43,939 nucleotides of DNA from Helicobacteraceae bacterium CG2_30_36_10 (lineage in GTDB: Bacteria > Campylobacterota > Campylobacteria > Campylobacterales > Sulfurimonadaceae). This document shows, piece after piece, positions 7,143-16,168 of this stretch. The DNA lies in assembly GCA_001873135.1 (NCBI GenBank), contig MNYP01000143.1:1-43939 (forward strand). Direction: 5' to 3'. How positions within the stretch are numbered: the stretch's first letter is position 1; every line of letters begins with the position of its first letter. Both the position numbers and the translations under genes were made by a program. The notes under the pieces were generated by a model, which worked only from the letters and a program-made list of their open reading frames with translations, was not told where the DNA came from and did no database searches.

Positions 7143-8438
7143 TTATATGTTGTATATTTTAATTTTTTCGCTTATAATTATTTTACTCATGCCTAGAATT
7201 TTTGATGCTTTGTCCACATTGCCATCGGCTGAGCTTAAAACTTCTGAAATAAGTTCTTTTTCCATAGTTTCAATACTTTTGGATTCTTTAAGTCCACGGG
7301 ACTCTAAAAATAGAGCTTCGGGAGTTATTTCATCACCTTCGCTAAGTATGGCAGCTCTCTCAACCACAGAGATTAATTCTCTGATATTTCCCGGCCAACT
7401 ATACATTAGTAGTTGTTCTTTTGCATCTTTTGTAAAACTTTTTTGTTTAAAATCGTATTTTACACAATTTTGCTGCAGAATTTTATCTGCGATTTGCAAA
7501 ATTTCATCTTTTCTTTCACTTAAAGGGGGGATATTCAAAGGAATTGTATTTAAACGGTAATATAAATCTTCCCTAAATTCTCCATCTTTTATTTTATTTA
7601 AGAGGTTTGCATTCGTTGCAGAAACAACTCTTATATCTATTTTAGTCGTTTTTGAAGAACCTAGTCTTCTTACCTCTTTTTCTTGCAAGGCACGAAGCAG
7701 TTTTGCTTGAACTCCGTAAGGCATCTCCCCAATCTCATCTAAAAAGAGTGTCCCGCCGTTAGCTAACTCAAACTGTCCGGCTTTTGCTTCACTAGCATCC
7801 GTAAACGCACCTTTTTCAAACCCAAAGAGTTCGCTCTCTATTAAATTTTCGGGAATTGCCGCCATATTAATAGCAATAAAAGGCTTTTTGGCTCTGGGCG
7901 AATTTTCATGAATGTAAGTTGCGAAAAGTTCTTTTCCTACACCGCTTTGACCAAGAAGCAAGATACTGGCATCAGTTCTAGCTGCCTTGTTTGCTATATT
8001 TAAAGCTGATTCAAGAGCTTTAGAAGTACCTAAAAAGCTACTAATAGATTTTTCTGCCTCAGGTTTTACAGAGATTTTTTTCTTAGCTTCTTGAACTTTA
8101 CTCTCTCTCTTTATAGCTCTAAGCAATGTGTCTACGTCAAACGGCTTGAGTAAAAAGTCTTTAACCCCGAGATGAATAGACTCTATGGCTCTTTGAAGTG
8201 TTGCATTTCCAGTCATAATTATGACTTCATATTTGCCATTTAATGTTTTAACAAATTCTATACCGTCCATTCCAGGCATGTTTATGTCTGTTATGATTAA
8301 ATCGTAACTCTCATCAAGTGCTTTCAGTGCATCTTTTGCATTCTTAAATGTTTTTATTTCAAATTCTACAAAATCGCCCATGGCAATTTCAAGAGATTTT
8401 CTCATATTAATATCATCTTCGACTATTGCAATTTTCAC
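7143..8438 (-). CDS. flgR: Sigma-54 response regulator FlgR
   Basis: This 431-residue NtrC-family activator has three parts. The receiver domain (about 1-115) has phospho-acceptor Asp51 and Lys98. The AAA+ domain has Walker A GQSGVGKE (163-170) and Walker B GGTLFLDEIG (228-237). A short Fis-type helix-turn-helix covers about residues 395-431. The sigma-54 contact loop reads GAFTDA (210-215) instead of the usual GAFTGA. From its place next to flgP/flgQ it should be FlgR, which drives sigma-54 flagellar hook and rod genes after phosphorylation by FlgS. The start is GTG (8436-8438); its ribosome binding site AAAGG overlaps the flgQ stop. Confidence 0.9.
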   Translation of the reverse strand: MKIAIVEDDINMRKSLEIAMGDFVEFEIKTFKNAKDALKALDESYDLIITDINMPGMDGIEFVKTLNGKYEVIIMTGNATLQRAIESIHLGVKDFLLKPFDVDTLLRAIKRESKVQEAKKKISVKPEAEKSISSFLGTSKALESALNIANKAARTDASILLLGQSGVGKELFATYIHENSPRAKKPFIAINMAAIPENLIESELFGFEKGAFTDASEAKAGQFELANGGTLFLDEIGEMPYGVQAKLLRALQEKEVRRLGSSKTTKIDIRVVSATNANLLNKIKDGEFREDLYYRLNTIPLNIPPLSERKDEILQIADKILQQNCVKYDFKQKSFTKDAKEQLLMYSWPGNIRELISVVERAAILSEGDEITPEALFLESRGLKESKSIETMEKELISEVLSSADGNVDKASKILGMSKIIISEKIKIYNI

Positions 8439-8447
8439 TGAAAACCT

Positions 8448-8864
8448 TTACTTTAAAGCTATGATTCTAGCGAAATTATCATTAAAATCGACTTCGAAGC
8501 ATGTTGTTTTAAGTGTCAATATCGTCGTTGACTTATTTATAAATTTTTTGGTAACTTCTTCATGTTTTATATGAAGACCAAGTTTTTGAAGATACTCTAT
8601 AAACTCAATAGAGTTTGCAGAGATAATTTTTTTTAAATCATCTTCATTGTTATTTTCTAAAATTAGTTCTTTTTGAGGGTTGCCAACACACTTTTTCATA
8701 GCTTTGGCAATATGAAGAGTCTCATTGTAAAGAGTGGCATCTTTTACCACATATCGGTAAGAGATGAGATACTCGTCAGCTTGTAATGTAGATAAACTTA
8801 GGAGAAGAAATACTACTGAGCAAATTGAGAGTGAGAAATTAAGATTTCCATCTCTACTTCGCAT
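8448..8864 (-). CDS. flgQ: FlgQ-like flagellar motility protein
   Basis: This 138-residue protein has an N-terminal signal peptide (hydrophobic SLSICSVVFLLLSLSTLQA, then DEYLISYRY), so it should be secreted or anchored in the envelope. The mature part is small and has two cysteines, in KKCVGNP and in the C-terminal KTTCFEVDF. Sequence alone would not name it. The call rests on position: in C. jejuni, flgP and flgQ lie between gyrA and flgR and are needed for motility. Its start overlaps the end of flgP by 52 bases; a ribosome binding site (AGAGGG) just upstream of the ATG at 8864 supports that start. Confidence 0.7.
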   Translation of the reverse strand: MRSRDGNLNFSLSICSVVFLLLSLSTLQADEYLISYRYVVKDATLYNETLHIAKAMKKCVGNPQKELILENNNEDDLKKIISANSIEFIEYLQKLGLHIKHEEVTKKFINKSTTILTLKTTCFEVDFNDNFARIIALK

Positions 8865-9322
8865 AAACCCTCTTTAAATGTAGTCTCAACAACATTGGCA
8901 TTTCTAACCATAGCATTTACTGAAGTACGAATTGTTGAGCGCTGTACCATCATATTTTTGATCAAATCTTGACCTTCAATACGAACACCTTTTACTTTTT
9001 CGGCTATCAGTCTGTAAGCATCTGCCGTTGCCGCACGTTTAGCGAGTGCATAAGCTTGCGCAGGAGAAGCTGTATTCATTGGAGCAACACCTTGACCGCT
9101 TACGCTGATGCGTATATCTTGTCCTTCGGTTAATACTTTTTCAACAGCAGACTTTGACTCTACAAACTGAACTTCTCTGATAGATTCAACTTTAGTACAT
9201 TCAGGGCATACCTTAATATTTTTAGTTGCTTCGTTTAAGCCAGTGTTTTTAGCCATTACAGTTTCTTCAGCCATTAGAGAAGTAGCACTTATAAGCGCTA
9301 CTAAAAGCAGAGAGTATTTCAT
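8813..9322 (-). CDS. flgP: FlgP-like flagellar basal-disk protein (LPP20 family)
   Basis: With the start at 9322 this is a 169-residue exported protein. That ATG is preferred over an upstream one because AAAGGGATAAAT precedes it and a clean signal peptide follows (MKYSLLLVALISATSLMA, then EET). The mature part has a Cys-Pro-Glu-Cys motif near residue 40 and an LPP20-type core with ISVSGQGVAP and the alanine-rich helix ALAKRAATADAYRLIAEKV. FlgP forms a disk under the outer membrane around the flagellar motor in Campylobacter and is needed for motility. Unlike the usual lipoprotein form, no lipobox cysteine is present. A hairpin separates it from gyrA. Confidence 0.78.
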   Translation of the reverse strand: MKYSLLLVALISATSLMAEETVMAKNTGLNEATKNIKVCPECTKVESIREVQFVESKSAVEKVLTEGQDIRISVSGQGVAPMNTASPAQAYALAKRAATADAYRLIAEKVKGVRIEGQDLIKNMMVQRSTIRTSVNAMVRNANVVETTFKEGLCEVEMEILISHSQFAQ

Positions 9323-9337
9323 ATTTATCCCTTTGTA

Positions 9338-9356
9338 GGGCACTTTTTTAGTGCCC
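9338..9356 (-). terminator. Hairpin between gyrA and flgP
   Basis: GGGCACT (9338-9344) and AGTGCCC (9350-9356) form a 7-bp GC-rich stem with a 5-base loop. It is downstream of the gyrA stop and about 7 bases before the flgP ribosome binding site. It could attenuate read-through from gyrA or shape the flgP leader. A weaker stem, TTGCTA/TAGCAA (9366-9383), lies beside it. Confidence 0.5.
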
Positions 9357-9386
9357 AAGATTTAATTGCTAGTTACTTAGCAAGTT

Positions 9387-11873
9387 TTATTCCAAATCTA
9401 GTCCTGAAGCTTCAGAGTTTCCAATATCATCATCTTCTTCCTCTTCTTTTTTCGGACAACGAGATATACTAGAAACATCATCACCTTTTACTATATATAC
9501 ACCAGAAGTGTTTCTGCTTGACTTAGAAATAGTTTGCATATCTACGCGAATCATTTTACCGGCATTTGTAAGTGCCATCATATCCATATCTTCATCGACC
9601 ATGAGACAGCCAACAATATTTTTGCCGGTTTTAGCCGTCATTTTCATGGCAATTACACCTGATCCGCCACGGTTTGTAAGACGATACTCTCCGGCATCAG
9701 TTCGTTTACCGATACCTTTTTCTGCAACGATAAGAATTTCTTGTTCGTCATTTGCAATAATGTTAGCATCAACTACTTCATCTTCAGGATGTTTAAACTT
9801 AATACCTCTAACACCACGAGTGCTACGACCCTGTTCACGAGTTTTTTCTATGTCAAATTTAATACATTGTGCAAGTTTTGTTACGATAAAGAGATACTTA
9901 ATACTTCTATCTGCAATTCTGGCCGTAATAAGAGCATCATCATCATCCAGAACAATAGCTCTTACCCCGTTATTTCTAACATTAGAAAATTCACTTAAAT
10001 TTGTACGTTTAACGATACCCTTTTGAGTAAAAAATACAAGACCTTTCTCTTCACTGAAGTCAGTTGTTGGAATAATAGAGCGGATTTTTTCATCGGCTAC
10101 AAGGTTAAGTAGATTTACAACAGCTTTACCTTTAGCAATTCTGCTTCCCTCAGGGATTTTGTAAACTTTCAACCAGTGCAGTTGACCGCGGTCAGTTACA
10201 AATAGTAAGGTATCGTGCGTATTACATGTAAAGAATCTTTCTATAAAATCATCTTCATAAGTGGTAACGGCAGTTTTGCCTTTTCCGCCACGTTTTTGTT
10301 TTTCATAATTTATTAATGGAACTCTTTTTATATAACCACGGTGAGTAATTGTAACTACCATCGGCTCATTAGGAATCAAATCTTCTATATCTATGTCGTC
10401 ATAATCATCTTCGATTTCTGTGCGTCTGCCATCAGTATAAGTAGCAGAAACTTCATCGAACTCATCACGGATAATACCGTGCAAAACCTCTTCACTTTTG
10501 AGGATTGACTCTAAATAAGCGATAAGTTTAATAAGCTCAAGAAGTTCATTTTCAATCTTTTCTCTTTCAAGACCTGTTAATCTACCAAGACGCATATCAA
10601 CAATGCTTTGCGCTTGTATGGTTGAAAAATCAAATTCTGAGACTAAATTGTCTCTAGCATCATCAATGCTTGAACTTGCTTTAATTGTTTTGATAATCTG
10701 ATCAATAATATCAAGTGCTTTTTTCAAACCCTCTAAGATATGAGCTCTTGCTTTAGCTTTTTCAAGGTCAAATATAGTACGACGGATAATAATAGTTTTA
10801 CGGTGATTTATAAAGTGTTTAAGTATCGTAATAATGCCAAAAATTCTAGGCTCTTGATTTAATATAGAGAGCATAATAATACCAAAAGTAGTTTGCATGC
10901 TTGTCTGCTTAAAAAGATTGTTAAGAACTATTTCACTCATTGCATCACGTTTAAGCTCAATTACAACTCTCATCCCGTCGCGGTCTGATTCGTCACGAAT
11001 CTCAGAAACACCGTCAATCATTTTGTCTTTTACAAGATTTGCAATGTTTTCAATAAGACGCGCTTTGTTTACCTGATATGGAAGTTCATCAATAACTATA
11101 ACTTCTTTTTTAGCTTTTTGCTCTATATGCGTTTTTGCCCGAACTTTAATGCGACCACGACCTGTGTCATAGGCATCCGTAATCCCTTTTTTACCAAAGA
11201 TAATACCGCCCGTAGGAAAGTCAGGTGCTTTTATATGTTCCATAATCTCCAAAAGTGTAATGTCTGGATTAGCCAGCAGTGCTTTTAGTCCATTCATTAT
11301 TTCAGTAGGATTATGAGGAGGAATGTTTGTAGCCATACCTACAGCAATACCTGAAGAACCGTTTATTAGAAGGTTAGGAACACGAGTAGGCATAACATCC
11401 GGTTCTTTTGTAGTACCATCATAGTTCTCTATCATGTTAACAGTGTTTTTTTCTAAATCTTTTAGAAGTTCACCTGCATATTTTGTCATACGAGCTTCGG
11501 TATATCTCATCGCAGCCGCACTATCGCCATCAACAGAACCGAAGTTACCCTGACCGTCAACAAGCTGCATTCTCATAGAAAAATCTTGCGCCATACGTAC
11601 AAGTGCATCATATACGGCAGTATCACCGTGCGGATGGTACTGACCGATTACATCACCAACTATACGAGCTGATTTTTTGAACTTTGCACCATGAGAAAGG
11701 TTGAGTTTGTCCATAGCATACAAAATTCTTCTATGCACCGGCTTTAATCCATCTCTTACATCCGGTAAAGCACGTCCGACAATTACGCTCATAGAGTAAT
11801 CAAGGTAGCTGTTTTGAAGAGTCTCTTCAATATTTATGGTTTGTACGTCGTCGTTGTTTAGCAAATTGCTCAT
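9387..11873 (-). CDS. gyrA: DNA gyrase subunit A
   Basis: This roughly 828-residue subunit cuts and rejoins DNA in the A2B2 gyrase that introduces negative supercoils. The N-terminal cleavage domain shows the motifs [31 protein letters not shown] (80-90) and [10 protein letters not shown] with catalytic Tyr124. The C-terminal beta-pinwheel includes the GyrA box QRGGKGK. The quinolone-determining residue is Thr85, as in other Campylobacterota, where E. coli has Ser83. The C-terminal tail is acidic. The longest frame begins at a GTG (11882), but the ATG at 11873 has AGGG at the right spacing and is preferred. A TATAAT (11916-11921) on the minus strand is the likely -10 box. Confidence 0.97.
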   Translation of the reverse strand: MSNLLNNDDVQTINIEETLQNSYLDYSMSVIVGRALPDVRDGLKPVHRRILYAMDKLNLSHGAKFKKSARIVGDVIGQYHPHGDTAVYDALVRMAQDFSMRMQLVDGQGNFGSVDGDSAAAMRYTEARMTKYAGELLKDLEKNTVNMIENYDGTTKEPDVMPTRVPNLLINGSSGIAVGMATNIPPHNPTEIMNGLKALLANPDITLLEIMEHIKAPDFPTGGIIFGKKGITDAYDTGRGRIKVRAKTHIEQKAKKEVIVIDELPYQVNKARLIENIANLVKDKMIDGVSEIRDESDRDGMRVVIELKRDAMSEIVLNNLFKQTSMQTTFGIIMLSILNQEPRIFGIITILKHFINHRKTIIIRRTIFDLEKAKARAHILEGLKKALDIIDQIIKTIKASSSIDDARDNLVSEFDFSTIQAQSIVDMRLGRLTGLEREKIENELLELIKLIAYLESILKSEEVLHGIIRDEFDEVSATYTDGRRTEIEDDYDDIDIEDLIPNEPMVVTITHRGYIKRVPLINYEKQKRGGKGKTAVTTYEDDFIERFFTCNTHDTLLFVTDRGQLHWLKVYKIPEGSRIAKGKAVVNLLNLVADEKIRSIIPTTDFSEEKGLVFFTQKGIVKRTNLSEFSNVRNNGVRAIVLDDDDALITARIADRSIKYLFIVTKLAQCIKFDIEKTREQGRSTRGVRGIKFKHPEDEVVDANIIANDEQEILIVAEKGIGKRTDAGEYRLTNRGGSGVIAMKMTAKTGKNIVGCLMVDEDMDMMALTNAGKMIRVDMQTISKSSRNTSGVYIVKGDDVSSISRCPKKEEEEDDDIGNSEASGLDLE

Positions 11874-11915
11874 ATAAAACACCCTAGTAATTTAATTGTT
11901 TAAAATAAAAATTGA

Positions 11916-11921
11916 ATTATA
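11916..11921 (-). promoter_or_regulatory. Likely -10 box of gyrA
   Basis: TATAAT on the minus strand, 43 bases upstream of the preferred gyrA ATG. No good -35 hexamer is seen 17 bases upstream, which is common in this phylum. Confidence 0.5.
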
Positions 11922-12010
11922 ATATCTTAAAATCCCTTAAGCTATTTGTAAACAGGAGTTTATTTTTACATATTCAATATTGATTGCTCTTAAAATTATA
12001 CTGATTAAAA

Positions 12011-12032
12011 AATAAGCAGAAATATGCTTATT
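12011..12032. repeat. Inverted repeat upstream of amtB
   Basis: AATAAGCA (12011-12018) and TGCTTATT (12025-12032) are perfect 8-base inverted repeats with a 6-base spacer. They sit about 20 bases upstream of a TATACT (12051-12056) that could be the amtB -10 box. Position and symmetry suit a dimeric regulator site, but no protein can be named. Confidence 0.45.
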
Positions 12033-12096
12033 AAGTTGTTGAAAAATTGTTATACTACTCTTCGAAAATAACTCACAAGAGAGATTAAAGGAACAT

Positions 12097-13410
12097 ATGA
12101 TGAAGAAATGGTTACTGTCAGCTTTAATGCTTTTACCATCTTTAGCACTGGCTGAAGATGCACCTACCCTAGATAGTGGTGATACTGCTTGGATGATGAT
12201 GTCTGCGGCACTGGTATTACTAATGACTCCAGCAGGACTTGCACTTTTCTATAGTGGTATGACTCGCTCTAAAAATGTGCTTAATACTTACGCAATGGTA
12301 TTAATGGCATTTACAGTTGCTTTTGTTGTTTGGATAGCTGTTGGTTACTCAATAGCATTTGGTACTGCTGAATCAGCAGGTGTTCAAACTGTTATGGGCG
12401 GATTTGGTAATATGTTCCTTGATGGAATAAAATGGACTGATTTAAGCGGAACCTATCCTACATATGTATTTGTGGTATTTCAAGGTACATTTGCAGCTAT
12501 CACTGTTGCAATTGCTAGTGGTTCTGTAATTGAGAGAATGAAATTTTCAACATGGTTAGTGTTTGTAGCTATTTGGGTTGGAGTTGTATATGCTCCAATT
12601 ACGCATATGGTATGGGGAGGCGAGGGTGCTTACCTTTTTGATTTAGGAGCTCTTGACTTTGCAGGTGGTACGGTTGTTCACATGAATGGTGGTCTTGCCG
12701 GTTTAGTATTGGCTTACTTAGTCGGAAAACGTACAGGCTATCCAAAAATCGCCATGAAACCAATGAGTGTTATGCTTACTGCTTTAGGTGCTGCACTTCT
12801 ATGGTTTGGCTGGTATGGATTTAACGGTGGGTCTGCATTTGGTGCAAACGCCATCGCTGGTTTGGCATATTTGACAACTACTCTTGCTACTGCAGTTGCT
12901 GCCATTACATGGGTACTTATTGAGTGGATTGTTTATAAGAAACCTACACTATTAGGGGCGGCTTCTGGTATTGTTGCCGGTCTAGTTGCAATTACTCCTG
13001 CTGCTGGGTTTGTTGATGTTGGCGGAGCTATGATTATTGGTTCTGTTGGTTCAGCAATCGCTTACTTCGGTGTTGCTGCACTTAAGAAAAAACTTGGTTA
13101 CGATGACTCTTTAGATGCTTTTGGTATTCACTTCTTAGCCGGTTTATGGGGTGCTCTCGCTACTGCTCTATTCGCTCTTAACGATAAAGACTTATTATGG
13201 GATGGTCCACTTAAAGAATCAGGTGACAGAATAGGACAATTCATGGTTCAACTTGAATCGGTTGCTGTTGTCGGTCTCTATACATTGGTTGGTACTGTAA
13301 TAGTTTACTTTATAGCTTCTGCTTTAACCGGTGGCGGTAAAGTGGATGAAGAGACTGAGCAAATTGGTCTTGATGAAGCTTTCCATGGTGAAAAGGCCAT
13401 TAATTTATAA
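12097..13410 (+). CDS. amtB: Ammonium transporter, AmtB type, with signal peptide
   Basis: This 437-residue Amt/Mep/Rh channel moves ammonium or ammonia across the inner membrane. A cleavable signal peptide (LLSALMLLPSLALA, about residues 6-19) precedes eleven predicted helices. The pore twin-histidine pair is visible: His195 in GTVVHMNGG and the second in AFGIHFLAGLWG near residue 346. The Amt signature GLALFYSGMTRSKN is near residues 47-60. The tail (residues 413-437) is acidic. It lies upstream of glnB, and PII proteins typically plug Amt trimers under nitrogen sufficiency, so the pair forms a functional unit. Confidence 0.95.
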   Translation: MMKKWLLSALMLLPSLALAEDAPTLDSGDTAWMMMSAALVLLMTPAGLALFYSGMTRSKNVLNTYAMVLMAFTVAFVVWIAVGYSIAFGTAESAGVQTVMGGFGNMFLDGIKWTDLSGTYPTYVFVVFQGTFAAITVAIASGSVIERMKFSTWLVFVAIWVGVVYAPITHMVWGGEGAYLFDLGALDFAGGTVVHMNGGLAGLVLAYLVGKRTGYPKIAMKPMSVMLTALGAALLWFGWYGFNGGSAFGANAIAGLAYLTTTLATAVAAITWVLIEWIVYKKPTLLGAASGIVAGLVAITPAAGFVDVGGAMIIGSVGSAIAYFGVAALKKKLGYDDSLDAFGIHFLAGLWGALATALFALNDKDLLWDGPLKESGDRIGQFMVQLESVAVVGLYTLVGTVIVYFIASALTGGGKVDEETEQIGLDEAFHGEKAINL

Positions 13411-13411
13411 C

Positions 13412-13513
13412 GATAAAGGAAGTAATTCCTTTATCTACGCTGTAGCCGCTATGGCTACTCATCGTGGAGAATGCCATTGGTTAGCATTCCTAAAAGCTAA
13501 CTTCCTCTGGAAG
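13412..13513 (+). ncRNA. Hairpin array in the amtB-glnB spacer
   Basis: Right after the amtB stop there are four consecutive short inverted repeats. They are GATAAAGGAA/TTCCTTTATC (13412-13421/13426-13435), GTAGCC/GGCTAC (13442-13447/13453-13458), GAATGC/GCATTC (13469-13474/13484-13489) and CTTCC/GGAAG (13501-13505/13509-13513). The third can also re-pair: TTAGC (13481-13485) complements GCTAA (13496-13500), giving two exclusive folds. This could be an amtB terminator, an mRNA-stabilising element or a regulatory leader for glnB. It matches no riboswitch I know. Transcription as a separate RNA is not shown. Confidence 0.4.
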
Positions 13514-13572
13514 TAGAGAATATTGTCTAGTTGATTAAAACCCTAAAAGTGGTTACAATTTGAAAATAAAAT

Positions 13573-13593
13573 TAGAGAGGCAAAGCCTCTCTA
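13573..13593 (+). promoter_or_regulatory. Stem-loop just before glnB
   Basis: TAGAGAGGC (13573-13581) and GCCTCTCTA (13585-13593) form a perfect 9-bp stem with an AAA loop, 22 bases before the glnB start. It may serve as a terminator of amtB transcription or a control element for glnB. Confidence 0.5.
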
Positions 13594-13597
13594 CTAA

Positions 13598-13954
<357 letters not shown>

Positions 13955-13986
13955 TAAAATGCCAAAAGTAATGTAATACCTTCCTG

Positions 13987-14011
13987 TTTCCACATGTCCG
14001 GCATGTGGAAA
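13987..14011. terminator. Motif-pair hairpin after glnB
   Basis: TTTCCACATG (13987-13996) and CATGTGGAAA (14002-14011) form a perfect 10-bp stem with a 5-base loop, 32 bases past the glnB stop. The right arm is a full GGCATGTGGAAA (14000-14011). The left arm is the same motif with one T inserted in the loop-side CC. It is the second motif-pair hairpin in the window. Confidence 0.7.
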
Positions 14012-14104
14012 TCCTCAATAGTGATTAAAATTTAATCAATTTCAGTTTTGTAAAGAGATTTTTTAAGATAAAATTAGCCCTTAATTTAAAAAAAGGTATT
14101 TGCA

Positions 14105-15280
14105 ATGTTAGAAGCTGATTTTAAATACATTATAGACACTTTCTTCACACTCTTCTCAATGGTTTTAATAATTTTTATGGTTCCCGGGTTTGCTATGCTT
14201 GAAGCAGGGCTTGTCCGTACAAAGAATGTCTCAAGTGTTTTAACTATAAACATAATGATATACGCAGTTGCCTCATTGGCTTTTTTACTTATAGGATACA
14301 AGCTGGCATTTGGAAGTTGGGACAACTCTAATATGAGTATATGGGCTGCATTTTTATTCCAGATGGCATTTGTCGGTAAAACCATAAATATTATGAGTGG
14401 CGGCGTTAGTGAAAGAGTCAGAATTATTCCTCTAGCTATTTTTGCCGTGATTATGGGCGGATTAATCTATCCAACCGTAGTAAATATCGGCTGGGGAACT
14501 GACATAATTGCCGGTACTTTTTTAGATATTGATATACATGATTTAGCAGGTTCTACAATTATTCACTCAACGGGCGGTTGGGCACTGCTAGCTGCTATTT
14601 TTATTATTGGTCCGCGTAAAGGGCGTTATGTTCAAGGCGGCATTCGAGTTATTCCTGCTTCAAATATTCCTCTTGTCGTTTTGGGTACATTTTTACTTTG
14701 GATAGGCTGGTTTGGTTTTAACGGCGGAAGTGTCGGCTCAATTTCAAGTATAGAAAATGCAAATATGGTTGCAAAAACTATTATGAACACCAACACGGCA
14801 GGACTCTCAGGTGCACTTATAGCTGGAATGCTTATGTACATTCGATACAGACTTTTTGATATCACTATGATATTAAACGGTGCCTTAGGCGGACTTGTGG
14901 CAATTACGGCCGGTCCTGATTTGTACGATATGTATACGCCTATTTTAATCGGTGCTATCGGCGGTGCTTTGGTCGTTTTTGCTGTACCTGTTTTTGATAA
15001 ACTCAAACTCGATGACCCGGTTGGTGCTTTGTCAGTTCACCTTGTTAACGGTATTTGGGGAACTTTAGCTGTTGGGTTATTTGTGGAGAGTGTCTCTTTT
15101 ACGGCACAGTTAAAAGGAGTAGCAGTAGTCGCTGTTTTTGCCTTTAGCGTCTCTTTTGGAGTTATATATATTATCAATATCTTTAGTAAATTCAGAGCCA
15201 AAGACGAGGCTCAGCTAGAGGGTATGGATATTAATGAGTGTGGCGTTGAAGCGTATCCTGAATTTAGAAGGGCTATATGA
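14105..15280 (+). CDS. amt: Second ammonium transporter
   Basis: This 391-residue Amt-family channel differs clearly from the one at 12097. It lacks a cleavable signal peptide (MLEADFKYIIDTFFTLFSMVL leads straight into helix 1) and has a shorter tail. The Amt hallmark GFAMLEAGLVRTKN is near residues 28-41. Both pore histidines are retained, in AGSTIIHSTGGW and ALSVHLVNGIWGTL. The FGFNGGS-type helix follows near residue 205. It is placed downstream of glnB, so PII probably regulates both channels. Two diverged Amt proteins may have different affinity or sensing roles. Confidence 0.93.
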   Translation: MLEADFKYIIDTFFTLFSMVLIIFMVPGFAMLEAGLVRTKNVSSVLTINIMIYAVASLAFLLIGYKLAFGSWDNSNMSIWAAFLFQMAFVGKTINIMSGGVSERVRIIPLAIFAVIMGGLIYPTVVNIGWGTDIIAGTFLDIDIHDLAGSTIIHSTGGWALLAAIFIIGPRKGRYVQGGIRVIPASNIPLVVLGTFLLWIGWFGFNGGSVGSISSIENANMVAKTIMNTNTAGLSGALIAGMLMYIRYRLFDITMILNGALGGLVAITAGPDLYDMYTPILIGAIGGALVVFAVPVFDKLKLDDPVGALSVHLVNGIWGTLAVGLFVESVSFTAQLKGVAVVAVFAFSVSFGVIYIINIFSKFRAKDEAQLEGMDINECGVEAYPEFRRAI

Positions 15281-15292
15281 CATATATATTCT

Positions 15293-15322
15293 TGGCATGT
15301 GCAAATTTATTTGCACATGCCA
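15293..15322. terminator. Compensated motif-pair hairpin after second amt
   Basis: TGGCATGTGCAAA (15293-15305) and TTTGCACATGCCA (15310-15322) form a 13-bp perfect stem with a TTTA loop, 12 bases past the amt stop. Both arms carry the same change from the usual motif (GGCATGTGG to GGCATGTGC), so pairing is kept. Confidence 0.75.
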
Positions 15323-15363
15323 TTTAAAACCTCTCTAACCTTCCTTGGGATATTATTCTCTTC

Positions 15364-16062
15364 ATGATTAGACACAGCAGCTCCTTTTTTATCTCTCTTA
15401 TGATTCACTTAGTTTTATTGATGTTAGTGTTTTATTCATGGAAAAAAATGCCGTCATTTGAAGAGGAAAAAATTCAAGAAAATATATCTGTTAAGTTATG
15501 CTGTGTGGTTGAAAAAAAGCCGGAAGTAAAAGTTATGCAAAAACCCACTCCGCTTCGAAAAGAAGAGATAAAAAAAGTAGTTCCAAAAGAAGTTGTAAAA
15601 AAAGTTATAGTAATAAAAAAAGAGGTACCGCAGTTAGTTGCACCCGTTGTAAAGGAAAAAGTGGAGCTTGTCCTAGAACAAAAAAAAGAAGAAGTGCAAG
15701 AGGCAGTTAAAGAGTCACAAGCGACAGAGGCAGAATCCGACCAAAAAGAGATTCCACATGCCAAAGAAGTGACAATAGCACAGGAATATGTAAACGAGCA
15801 TATAAAGCGTTTGGTCAGACTTTTACAAGAGAACCTTTACTACCCAAGGTCTGCTAGAAAAAGAGGCATTGAAGGCTCTGTTACGGTAAGATTTGTACTC
15901 AAAAAAGATGCCACCGTCGATTCTATAGAAGTTCTCTCATCAAACAGTGAAATACTCTCACGTGCCGCCGTACAAACTATAGAAAATTTGTCAGGAAAAT
16001 TTCCAAGACCAAAAGAAGAACTTGTTTTGAATGTGCCTATAAAGTATGATTTGAAAAGATGA
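15364..16062 (+). CDS. tonB: TonB-family energy transducer
   Basis: This 232-residue protein has an N-terminal membrane anchor (FFISLMIHLVLLMLVFY, about residues 8-24). A long Lys/Glu/Val-rich periplasmic linker (about 50-140) follows. The C-terminal TonB domain contains YYPRSARKRGIEGSVTVRF and a second half ending near residue 231. With ExbB/ExbD, which are not in this window, it would pass proton-motive energy to outer-membrane receptors. The linker lacks the classic Pro-Lys repeats but is similarly charged. A motif copy (15752-15762) encodes Ile-Pro-His-Ala at the end of the linker, a segment under little constraint. Confidence 0.9.
   Translation: MIRHSSSFFISLMIHLVLLMLVFYSWKKMPSFEEEKIQENISVKLCCVVEKKPEVKVMQKPTPLRKEEIKKVVPKEVVKKVIVIKKEVPQLVAPVVKEKVELVLEQKKEEVQEAVKESQATEAESDQKEIPHAKEVTIAQEYVNEHIKRLVRLLQENLYYPRSARKRGIEGSVTVRFVLKKDATVDSIEVLSSNSEILSRAAVQTIENLSGKFPRPKEELVLNVPIKYDLKR
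15752..15762 (-). repeat. GGCATGTGGAA motif copy inside tonB linker
   Basis: Exact 11-mer on the minus strand, read in tonB as Ile-Pro-His-Ala-Lys. Confidence 0.8.
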
Positions 16063-16078
16063 TTTTTTAAATGAAAGT

Positions 16079-16153
16079 TGGTGACCCCGAGGAGAATTGA
16101 ACTCCTGTGACATGGATGAAAACCATGGATCCTGACCGCTAGACGACGGGGCC
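16079..16153 (-). tRNA. tRNA-Glu (TTC)
   Basis: The reverse complement folds as a 75-nt tRNA with an encoded CCA. Acceptor arms are GGCCCCG and CGGGGTC. The anticodon TTC lies within GGTTTTCATCC, and the T-arm is GAGTTCAATTCTC. It is 15 bases downstream of tRNA-Lys and shares its promoter. It faces tonB convergently. Confidence 0.96.
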
Positions 16154-16168
16154 AACAATATTGTAAAA

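Noticed and set aside
13331-13516. Small open frame running through the amtB end and the spacer
   Set aside because: Its first half is amtB in another frame and its second half is the hairpin array. There is no ribosome binding site and it has no recognisable protein features.
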